A DNA stretch of 64,000 nucleotides, taken from contig NZ_AP018049.1 in assembly GCF_003609775.1 (NCBI RefSeq), positions 1,302,001 through 1,366,000 of the forward strand. Reading direction: 5' to 3'. A model generated the notes under the pieces. It ran no database searches and had not been told where the DNA came from. It worked only from the letters and a program-made list of their open reading frames with translations. Below, piece after piece: positions 17,295-24,392 of this stretch; the first letter of the stretch is position 1, and each line of letters opens with the position of its first letter. The stretch comes from Prevotella melaninogenica (lineage in GTDB: Bacteria > Bacteroidota > Bacteroidia > Bacteroidales > Bacteroidaceae). The translations under genes and the position numbers were made by a program.

Positions 17295-18787
17295 CATATA
17301 TGGCACAAATCATTATTACATCGCCACAAGCAGTAGGAAGCGTAACGATTACAGCTCAGGAACCAGGCGTCATTACATATCACATCTATTGGGATGGAAG
17401 AATAGAAAAACATATTCCAAAAACTATACAGAAAGGATATGAAAAAAAATACAAGTATGTCTATCATTCTTCTGATACCGAAGAGTATGAGATATGTACA
17501 TTGGATTTCTTTAAAATAAAGGAAAAAGAAAATGGTATCAAACTTTTTAAAAAACCAGAAAGGACAGACATTTCAGAAGACTTGAAAGTTTCTGAAGGAC
17601 AAACTGAAAGACGTATTCTCTATGAAAACGAAGATGTTGCGGAATTTGGTTCTAATAATGGGGCAACCTTTTGGAGACTTTATAAAGCTAAATCTAATAA
17701 TATAGAAATAGTACGAATGCCAGACTATTTAAACTTTATTAGTGGAACAGTGACTATTTCCTATACTTTCACAGCAACGAAAAGACGTTATGCAAGTCCT
17801 AATGCCTTTGCTGGCTTCATCGGTGCACTTGCAACAACGAGACTAAAATTGCAAACCACAGGAAGTTGTTTTAAGTATGGCAGTTGTTTCCCAAGTTCAG
17901 AACATGTCAATGGAAAAAGTATAGATACAATTTACTTAAATGATAAAGACGAACAATTATTTATTACAGCAATGAAAAATTTTGGTTTCAATAAACAAGT
18001 AACTGGTAGAAATAAAAAGGTATTTACCGATGCTATCCAAGAAAAAAAAGGAACTTTACATAATTCTCATTTGCATTCTGGTTTTAATGAGGCTGTTGTA
18101 AAGATTGTCACTCTATCTATTTTAATACTTTTCTTGATATCTTGTAAGCAGAAAGTTCTGTCTCAACCTTGTCAGAATTTAATCGTTAATTCTTCTAATA
18201 ATGTATTTCTACTTGGTGATAGTATTGTCGCTAATAGTGCTTTTTCCAATCAAGTAAACACCTCTTGTGCAACGGGAAAGGAAGGGTGTATACTTGAAAA
18301 ACTGACAACAGATTACTACAGTTCACTTTCCAAAGAATCGGGTTCGGTTTTGAAATTAGATAAGACACATCAGCTATCACTCAAAATTTATAAGAAAAAG
18401 AGTAGTACGGAAGAACATATAAGAGCCTATGCCATGCTTTCTGTAAACAACTTGGTTTCTGATTCAATTCTGTGCTATGAATATTACAATAATGCCAATA
18501 CACTTTCTTGTTATGAACAGATATATTACATCAATATTAACCAACGCAAGATATGGACTGTTATGCTGACTTATGACGAAGAAAGTGCAGAAGCTAACAA
18601 TGTAAATATATACAAAATAGATTTAAACACAAACCGCTTTAGAAAAGAAGTCAGCAATAATGGAAAGGCATATAAGTCTGCAAGCGATAAAGAAACTGCT
18701 TTTATTAAGGAATTATATCCTATGACTCACCACCTGTTCCTTTCCTCCAAAGACAAATCAGAGGACAAACGACGGTTTGTCAGTTAG
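17291..18787 (+). CDS. TssD-linked LAS-type peptidoglycan peptidase effector, fused in frame to a lipoprotein-like (immunity-like) region
   Basis: The 498-residue frame starts with a 4-bp overlap with tssD (an ATG at 17300 is also possible). Residues 1-165 form an adaptor-like region with VITYHIYWDGRIEKHIPK. Residues about 170-265 contain SSEHVNGKSID (202-212) and HNSHLHSGF (257-265). This fits the zinc-peptidase LAS pattern SxHxxGxxxD...HxH with His205, Asp212 and His262 as ligands, as in D-Ala-D-Ala carboxypeptidases and murein endopeptidases. Directly afterwards, KIVTLSILILFLISCKQ (271-287) reads exactly like a lipoprotein signal with lipobox Cys285, and the last 210 residues look like a periplasmic lipoprotein. 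I infer an antibacterial effector whose cognate immunity lipoprotein has become fused or frame-merged. Confidence 0.6.
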   Translation: MTYMAQIIITSPQAVGSVTITAQEPGVITYHIYWDGRIEKHIPKTIQKGYEKKYKYVYHSSDTEEYEICTLDFFKIKEKENGIKLFKKPERTDISEDLKVSEGQTERRILYENEDVAEFGSNNGATFWRLYKAKSNNIEIVRMPDYLNFISGTVTISYTFTATKRRYASPNAFAGFIGALATTRLKLQTTGSCFKYGSCFPSSEHVNGKSIDTIYLNDKDEQLFITAMKNFGFNKQVTGRNKKVFTDAIQEKKGTLHNSHLHSGFNEAVVKIVTLSILILFLISCKQKVLSQPCQNLIVNSSNNVFLLGDSIVANSAFSNQVNTSCATGKEGCILEKLTTDYYSSLSKESGSVLKLDKTHQLSLKIYKKKSSTEEHIRAYAMLSVNNLVSDSILCYEYYNNANTLSCYEQIYYININQRKIWTVMLTYDEESAEANNVNIYKIDLNTNRFRKEVSNNGKAYKSASDKETAFIKELYPMTHHLFLSSKDKSEDKRRFVS

Positions 18788-18979
18788 ACTAACAAGACGG
18801 TAGATTTACTATTGTTTTAATGATACGGAATTGTCTTATCAAGCTACAATTGTTAGATAACTTCTGCCCTCAGCATAACAAGGTAGCTACAAACACATAA
18901 ATTATGACCCAACTCCTCTGCTTGTATTCAAACTTCTTTGGGGATTAGCCAAGCAACTTAAAGAATAAAACTAAGCCTT

Positions 18980-19043
18980 CGCACGATATGTGCGGAGCCT
19001 CCGCACATGTCGTGTTGATGCTCCGCACATATTGTGTTGAGGG
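18980..19043. repeat. CTCCGCAC/GTGTTGA intergenic repeat, copy 1
   Basis: Three imperfect 22-23 bp units of the type CTCCGCACatgtcGTGTTGA lie between the effector gene and mscS. Relatives occur at 43587-43624 and 59521-59602. Confidence 0.6.
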
Positions 19044-19071
19044 TTTAAATGAAACTCCTCTACCAACTCTT

Positions 19072-20277
19072 TTACTGTGTAGGGTTCTGTGCATAGACCT
19101 TCAAGCCGAACTCGTTGGCATAGGCGTAGACATGTTCGAGGATGTCAGCCATGGCATGCTCGTAAGGAATCCAGTCTTTCTGACGTAGGAAGAAGTAAAG
19201 TTCCATAGGGACACCCGCCTGTGTTGCCTCCAATTGACGTACGAGGAGAGACATCTTCGCATTGACATCCTCACGCTTGGCAAGGTAATGCTCCATGTAA
19301 CGACGGAAGAGAGCAGTCGTCACAACCTCACCCTTTAGGTCGTCCGCCTTAGCAAGTCCCTTATCAATTAGCTGTTGTTTGAGTCCATCGTCAGCAATAC
19401 GAATGCTGCGAACATCAAAATAAATCATCTTCTTGACCCTTTGTCCCTCTACATCTTCCAATCCTTTCCAGTTTTGGAACATTCCACTAACTAATGTAAG
19501 AGGCGGTACGGTGGTAATCGTATTATCGCCCTGACGAATCTTCACAGTTGTGAGTGTGATATCAATAACCGTTCCATCCACGAAGCCTCCAGGCAAAGCA
19601 ATATGATCACCAATATGAATCATCTCGTTACTCGTCAGACGAACACCAGCAACAAGACCATCAATCGTGTCTTTGAAGACTAACATAAGAACAGCAGAGG
19701 TTGCTCCTAAGCCAGCCAACAACGTCATCGGACTACGATTAATAAGGATTCCAACCACCACAATCACAGCAATAAAGATAGCAAGAATCTTCAATACGCC
19801 ACAGAAAGACTTAAGATAAAGACTTGTCGAGTCACCGGGTTTCGTGTTGAGATAGCGCAGGCGGTCGATGAGTTTCGTCACAAGTCGCGTCGTTGCTACG
19901 GTAAGATAGACAGCTGTTAGCCGTGTCAAAGCCACCTGAACAACATGGTACTGATAGAAGACAAGCGGCATCAACTGCCATATCACCAAGGCAGGGACAA
20001 TGTGGCAGGCTGTGCGCAGCACTTGATGGTCAAGGAGAACATCGTCCCATCGAGCTTGCGTACGCTTTACCAAACGAAGAACGAGGGGTATGAATAAGTA
20101 TTTACAGATTCGTTCGGCAATGAAAGCCAACAAGATTGCTACTAAAGTCAATAAGACATGACGCAATACAGGAACGGTATGACCATGTACACCGACTGAC
20201 TCAATGATATTCTCGACGAAGATTCTTATCTCTTCAAGAATGTCCTCAAGAAGATTATGGGGAAGCTTTGGTATCAT
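19072..20277 (-). CDS. Mechanosensitive ion channel, MscS family (YbdG-like)
   Basis: The 401-residue inner-membrane protein has about five membrane segments (near 37-58, 85-105, 120-140, 165-185 and 187-207), and a pore-lining segment LLAGLGATSAVLMLVFKDTIDGLVAGVRL (about 185-215) rich in Ala/Gly as in MscS TM3. This is followed by the beta domain (MIHIGDHIALPGGFVDGTVIDITLTTVKIRQGDNTITTVPP) and the long C-terminal cytoplasmic domain. It should open in response to membrane tension during osmotic downshift. It is followed by dacB and a PH-domain gene on the same strand, with 76 bp between dacB and mscS. Confidence 0.9.
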   Translation of the reverse strand: MIPKLPHNLLEDILEEIRIFVENIIESVGVHGHTVPVLRHVLLTLVAILLAFIAERICKYLFIPLVLRLVKRTQARWDDVLLDHQVLRTACHIVPALVIWQLMPLVFYQYHVVQVALTRLTAVYLTVATTRLVTKLIDRLRYLNTKPGDSTSLYLKSFCGVLKILAIFIAVIVVVGILINRSPMTLLAGLGATSAVLMLVFKDTIDGLVAGVRLTSNEMIHIGDHIALPGGFVDGTVIDITLTTVKIRQGDNTITTVPPLTLVSGMFQNWKGLEDVEGQRVKKMIYFDVRSIRIADDGLKQQLIDKGLAKADDLKGEVVTTALFRRYMEHYLAKREDVNAKMSLLVRQLEATQAGVPMELYFFLRQKDWIPYEHAMADILEHVYAYANEFGLKVYAQNPTQ

Positions 20278-20297
20278 AAATTCTTTTCTTTTTAAAG

Positions 20298-20356
20298 GGT
20301 TATTGGGCTTATTGGACTAATAAGGCTAATTGGGCAAATAAGGCTAATAAGCCCTA
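20298..20356. repeat. TAATAAGGCTAATTGGGC-type short repeat
   Basis: Repeated words of AAGGCTAATTGGGC and its variants fill the 76-bp gap between mscS and dacB. The same words fill 22189-22255 beside ddh. Confidence 0.5.
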
Positions 20357-21682
20357 TTGGCACAACGCCACACAAATCTTGTTTTGGAGATTACGCATAG
20401 GTCCATTGCTGAGTCCACCATTATTAATAATAGAGAAACAAAGCAGATGACCATTAGAAGCAGTGAGATAACCCGCAAGTGAGCTGACACCCTTCACCGT
20501 ACCAGTCTTTGCACGTACATTACCAGCTGCTGCCGTACCACGCATACGGCTCTTTAAAGTTCCGTCTACGCCAGCTATCGGCTGTGCTTCAAGATAGGCA
20601 CCATAAATATCTGAACGCTGATAAGCATAGCGCAAGAGTTTTGTTTCAAGCTCGGTACTTACGTAGTTATACAAAGACAAACCAGAACCATCAGCAACAT
20701 AATAGTCACGAGGATTCAAACCGATACGGCTGAAGAGGGCATTCTCATACTGGCGACCAGCCTTTGCACTCGCCCATCGTGTACCACCACTGGCAGCCAA
20801 CTGATAGAACATTGATTCGGCATAGAGGTTATCACTCACCTTCATCATACGATGGAGAACCTGTCGGATAGAATGTGTGCGTGTTGCTATCAAGCGAGCA
20901 TTAGCAGGCGCCTGACGTTCATCAGTAAAGCCATTGACTAACACACCCATTTCCTCTAACTTACGAGAGAAACGATAAGTGAAGTCGTCCTTACCATCAA
21001 TCAACAAAGGAGAGAGGTTCGGATTCTTATCATCCCAACACCAACCCTCGCCCAAGCGGTCACGATCCTTAAAAGAGAGGTCGGCATAGATGTTGCCTTC
21101 TATGGTCTTAATACCCTGATTACGTACGGCACGTGCCAATTCAGTCAGATCCGAAGAAGATAACATTGGGTCCATACCACCATAACAATAGAGGTCGCCA
21201 CGCAACACCTGAGTAGAATCGTCTATCTCACCTGTATAGTAAAGGCTTGTCGTAAAATCGTAATCAGCACCGAGTTTATCCAAAGCAGCGATAGCAGTCA
21301 GGCACTTCATCGTAGAAGCAGGGCGCATGTGCAGACGTTCACGGAAGTGATAGACAGGAACATCATCCGTCAAATCCCACACCATCACACTTGTTTGTAC
21401 CGTTTCTAAGAGCGGACTACGGAGTATTCCATCCAAACGAGCAGTGATATTCTCCTTCCAACTAAGATGGCTATCCGTGGTAAAAGCAGGGATGATACTA
21501 TCGGTATCTTCCTCTTCCTCGCTGACAACAGTAGTTACAGTTGTCACCTTAGGCTGTTCAATAGTAGCCGCTTTAGGATGAAGGATATTCGCAACCTCCG
21601 TACTGTCTAAATATATCTGTGCCTGTGCTGGCAGACCCAATAAGACACCAAAGACCAGTGCCGATAAGTATTTTAATCTCAT
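20354..21682 (-). CDS. dacB: D-alanyl-D-alanine carboxypeptidase/endopeptidase (PBP4 family)
   Basis: The 442-residue periplasmic protein starts with a signal peptide (MRLKYLSALVFGVLLGLPAQ, cut after AQA). Peptidase S13 catalytic motifs are intact: STMK (123-126, nucleophile Ser123), SDN (283-285) and KTG (392-394). PBP4-type enzymes trim the terminal D-Ala of peptidoglycan stem peptides or cleave cross-links. A Glu-rich linker EEEEDTDS sits near residue 57, before the catalytic domain. It overlaps the upstream PH-domain gene by 4 bp and so is probably co-translated with it. Confidence 0.93.
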   Translation of the reverse strand: MRLKYLSALVFGVLLGLPAQAQIYLDSTEVANILHPKAATIEQPKVTTVTTVVSEEEEDTDSIIPAFTTDSHLSWKENITARLDGILRSPLLETVQTSVMVWDLTDDVPVYHFRERLHMRPASTMKCLTAIAALDKLGADYDFTTSLYYTGEIDDSTQVLRGDLYCYGGMDPMLSSSDLTELARAVRNQGIKTIEGNIYADLSFKDRDRLGEGWCWDDKNPNLSPLLIDGKDDFTYRFSRKLEEMGVLVNGFTDERQAPANARLIATRTHSIRQVLHRMMKVSDNLYAESMFYQLAASGGTRWASAKAGRQYENALFSRIGLNPRDYYVADGSGLSLYNYVSTELETKLLRYAYQRSDIYGAYLEAQPIAGVDGTLKSRMRGTAAAGNVRAKTGTVKGVSSLAGYLTASNGHLLCFSIINNGGLSNGPMRNLQNKICVALCQ

Positions 21683-22086
21683 ACCTCGTTATCTTTCTTT
21701 TCTATTCGTTTTCTCAGTGCTGACAGGAAACTATCAACATTATCAGGTTGTACGCTGACAACGCTGCCATTCATCATTTCTAACAACGCATAATGTCCCA
21801 ATCGAAAGGCAAAAGGGCGTTTTTCAACTGTCTTCACCTCGCTGAGAAGAACATGTTTTCTTAGTCCTACTCGTCCTGTCGTTATCTGTAAGACATCGTC
21901 ATCAGTCAACACGTATTTAGTATGTATGGCACGGTCTACCGCTCTGATCGTCACAATGATAAGCAAGAAGCCCAAAACCACCATCAGACTACTCGTACGA
22001 TGCCACAGACAGAAGAAGGCACCAAGGGCAAAAACCACGATGCCACCCATGTCATTTATAGTTACTTTATGTTGAAAAGTTCTCAT
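21679..22086 (-). CDS. PH-domain-like membrane protein
   Basis: The 135-residue protein has two close hydrophobic segments (about 13-27 and 32-46), followed by KYVLTDDDVLQITTGRVGLRKHVLLSEVKTVEKRPFAF, the pattern of bacterial PH (YdbT/bPH2) domains, with LLEMMNGSVVSVQPDNVDSFLSALRKRI completing the fold. It is likely a small inner-membrane scaffold or envelope protein. It overlaps dacB by 4 bp (ATGA). A -7 element TACTTTTG lies only 8 bp upstream of the ATG, so the transcript would be almost leaderless, or the true start is further downstream. Confidence 0.75.
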   Translation of the reverse strand: MRTFQHKVTINDMGGIVVFALGAFFCLWHRTSSLMVVLGFLLIIVTIRAVDRAIHTKYVLTDDDVLQITTGRVGLRKHVLLSEVKTVEKRPFAFRLGHYALLEMMNGSVVSVQPDNVDSFLSALRKRIEKKDNEV

Positions 22087-22094
22087 ATTAAATG

Positions 22095-22102
22095 CAAAAG
22101 TA
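22095..22102 (-). promoter_or_regulatory. -7 element before the PH-domain gene
   Basis: The minus strand reads TACTTTTG eight bases before the ATG at 22086. Confidence 0.45.
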
Positions 22103-22188
22103 CAAAAAAAAGCCTTTGCACGTCAATATATTACATAAAAAGATAATGGCAACCAACTGGTGGTTGCCATTATTAAGGGGGAAGGTTA

Positions 22189-22255
22189 TTAGCCTAATGG
22201 GCTAATAGGACTAATAAGGCTAATTGGGCTAATAAGGCTAATTAGCCAAATAGCC
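22189..22255. repeat. TAATAAGGCTAATTGGGC-type short repeat
   Basis: Reiterated CTAATAGGACTAATAAGGC and AAGGCTAATTGGGC words, the same family as 20298-20356, immediately follow the ddh stop codon on the minus strand. Confidence 0.5.
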
Positions 22256-23155
22256 TTACACCAACTTCGCAATAATATCCTCGCGGCTACCTGGAAGCAT
22301 ATCAATAACTGGAATCTCAGGCATTGTATAGCAACCCGGAGCAAGGCGCATACTTGCACGTGCCACGTTAACAAGCACCTGTGCAGTAAGCGCAGGGTTA
22401 TTGATAGACATATCAAAAGAGAAGTGCTGGTTGTGAGTCTTACCGCTCACACCCTTACGCGTCATGTGAACACCATGACCAACATCGTTCAAAGCAGCTA
22501 CGCTTGGTACGGCAAACACGTGCAACTCATCGTGTGCAAAGTAATCGTCAGCCTTAAGTTCTTTCTTTACGTCCTCAAGGTTAGCACCCTCTTCTAACTC
22601 AACATAGACCATACGACGGTGGATTCCCTCACCGAGAGGAATAGTCATTGACAAAGCTTCCTTAACGCCCTTCTTGCTACGAGCCACAACAGAGTGACCC
22701 ATTGAACGGCCCGGACCAAAGTTGGTATAAGAAAGACCCTCTGGTGCGAGGCTCTCCATCAAGATACGAACGATTGAATCAGAACCCGGATCCCAACCAG
22801 CAGCAATAACACTAACGGTGTTAGTGCGCTTATTATTTTCCATCTGCTTAGTGCGATAGTCAAGGATTGAACCATGAATATCGAAAGAGTCAACAGTATT
22901 GATACCCAATGCTGTAATCTTCTCTGCAAACTCTGGGCAGCTACGCGTTGGTGCAGCAAGGATGGCTACGTCAACATCTTTCAACTTTGTTATATCATCA
23001 ACAACCTCGTATGGGGTCAGCTCCAATGGTTTATCCTTGTCTCCCTGACGGCGAACAATACCGGCAATCTCAAAATCTGGTGCTGCTTCAAGTGCCTGAA
23101 CACTATAAACACCAATGTTACCATAGCCTACGACGGCTGCTCTAATCTTTTTCAT
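22256..23155 (-). CDS. ddh: meso-diaminopimelate D-dehydrogenase
   Basis: The ATG at 23155 (MKKIRAAVVGYGNIGVYSVQ) gives 299 residues, the usual length, with the NADP-binding GYGNIG motif at residues 10-15. An upstream in-frame start at 23272 is unlikely because a -7 element sits between the two. The rest carries the C-terminal diaminopimelate-binding region (GWDPGSDSIVRILMESLAPEG, GRSMGHSVVARSKKGV, NQHFSFDMSINNPALTAQVLV). Ddh makes meso-diaminopimelate from tetrahydrodipicolinate in one reductive amination step, feeding lysine and peptidoglycan synthesis. It is a single-gene unit. Confidence 0.93.
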   Translation of the reverse strand: MKKIRAAVVGYGNIGVYSVQALEAAPDFEIAGIVRRQGDKDKPLELTPYEVVDDITKLKDVDVAILAAPTRSCPEFAEKITALGINTVDSFDIHGSILDYRTKQMENNKRTNTVSVIAAGWDPGSDSIVRILMESLAPEGLSYTNFGPGRSMGHSVVARSKKGVKEALSMTIPLGEGIHRRMVYVELEEGANLEDVKKELKADDYFAHDELHVFAVPSVAALNDVGHGVHMTRKGVSGKTHNQHFSFDMSINNPALTAQVLVNVARASMRLAPGCYTMPEIPVIDMLPGSREDIIAKLV

Positions 23156-23194
23156 ATTCTTTACCTTTAACAGTTTAGTACTCGTTATCTGCTG

Positions 23195-23202
23195 CAAAAG
23201 TA
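23195..23202 (-). promoter_or_regulatory. -7 element of ddh
   Basis: The minus strand reads TACTTTTG, 40 bp upstream of the ATG at 23155. It supports that start. Confidence 0.55.
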
Positions 23203-23269
23203 ACGTTTTATTTAAAGAAAGTATAGCAAAAAAAGATGTTTTAACATAATTATGTAGAAGCCACAACCA

Positions 23270-23485
23270 CAACTGGCCCCTCCCCCTTACCCCTCCCCCA
23301 AAGGGAGGGGCGTAATCAGCGAGATACCCCTTTTGGTTAGTACACGAGTTTACAGGTAGACAAGTTTATGTGTAAACAAGTTATTCTATTTGGGAGTTGA
23401 CTCTTTTCTTGCGAGCAATCTATAAGCATACGGTACATTTCACGCCCCTCCCTTTGGGGGAGGGGTAAGGGGGAGGGGCCAGTTG
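23270..23485. repeat. Gene-less paired GC-rich inverted repeat (MITE-like)
   Basis: The arm 23270-23313 and the arm 23442-23485 are reverse complements at all 44 positions. The outer ends are CAACTGGCCCCTCCCCCTTA, the same family as the arms around the DUF559 gene. The 128-bp interior has no ORF and contains ACGAGTTTACAGGTAGACAA-like words. The perfect arms suggest recent arrival or conversion. Confidence 0.7.
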
Positions 23486-23611
23486 GTTGAGCCGCTTATG
23501 CCTTCTTTTTTTTTTATACCTTTTGTAATACAATATTTTGTTATTATATTACGTTATTAATTCTGTATATACAAAACACCTTGCCACGGTAAGGATTATT
23601 TTTATTAGATT

Positions 23612-24229
23612 ATGATTGAATACATCAGGGGCGAACTGGCTGACCTGACACCTGCATTGGCTGTTGTCGAGGCACATGGTGTGGGCTATGCACTGAACAT
23701 TTCGCTTAATACTTATAGTGCTATACAGGGTAAAGCGCAAGTGAAACTCTATGTGCACGAGGCTATTATGACGGGTGGACGCGACGACAACTATACGCTC
23801 TATGGCTTTGCCAATAAGCAGGAACGCTCGCTCTATCGATTATTGATTACTGTTTCGGGGGTCGGTGCTAATACCGCTCGTATGATTCTCTCATCACTGA
23901 CACCTGCAGAACTTTGCAATGTCATTGCCAATGGTGACGAGAAGATGTTGAAGACGGTGAAAGGAATCGGACTCCGTACAGCACAACGCATCATCGTTGA
24001 CTTGAAGGACAAGATTATGCAGAGCGGTATTGCTGACGAGTTGCACGTAAGCAGTCAGCCTAACACACCAACTGTCAACACTGCTATCAAGGACGAAGCG
24101 GTCAGTGCATTGACAATGCTGGGCTTCTCTCCTGTACCATCAGCAAAGGTTGTTGTAAGCATCCTCGCTGAACAGCCAGACCTACCAGTGGAGCAGGTTG
24201 TTAAGTTGGCGTTGAAGATGATTAAGTAA
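23612..24229 (+). CDS. ruvA: Holliday junction branch migration protein RuvA
   Basis: The 205-residue protein starts [20 protein letters not shown], with the RuvA N-terminal OB-fold domain (1-65). It is followed by tandem helix-hairpin-helix motifs ([20 protein letters not shown] about 76-95, and [24 protein letters not shown] about 111-134) that grip the junction, and a C-terminal domain III (about 155-205) with [13 protein letters not shown]. It works with RuvB in recombinational repair. It is followed by sprA on the same strand, an arrangement common in Bacteroidota. Confidence 0.96.
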   Translation: MIEYIRGELADLTPALAVVEAHGVGYALNISLNTYSAIQGKAQVKLYVHEAIMTGGRDDNYTLYGFANKQERSLYRLLITVSGVGANTARMILSSLTPAELCNVIANGDEKMLKTVKGIGLRTAQRIIVDLKDKIMQSGIADELHVSSQPNTPTVNTAIKDEAVSALTMLGFSPVPSAKVVVSILAEQPDLPVEQVVKLALKMIK

Positions 24230-24230
24230 A

Positions 24231-24375
24231 AAGCCTCACCCCCATCCCCTCTCCTACAGAGAGGGGCGTGATTACCGCCTACAACTGCACTTTACTGTAT
24301 GTTAAGGCTTACCATTGGTTAGAACTATCCACCTACTCCAACATATCCCCTCCTTTGGAGGGGCTTGGGGAGGTA
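24231..24375. repeat. Paired GC-rich hairpin repeat between ruvA and sprA
   Basis: The left hairpin (24231-24274, GCCTCACCCCCATCCCCTC with closing GAGAGGGGCGTG) and the right hairpin (about 24343-24375, TCCCCTCCTTTGGAGGGGC with GGGGAGGTAT) are imperfect reverse complements in the same arrangement as the other pairs. The right hairpin lies inside the possible 5' extension of sprA. Confidence 0.6.
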
Positions 24376-24392
24376 TAGAACCACTTATCTTC

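Larger units (their letters stand above)
23156..23611. other. Intergenic region between ddh and ruvA
   Basis: It contains the ddh promoter and a 216-bp paired GC-rich inverted repeat (23270-23485), with ACTTGT-type words inside it. No gene is seen. Confidence 0.6.
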
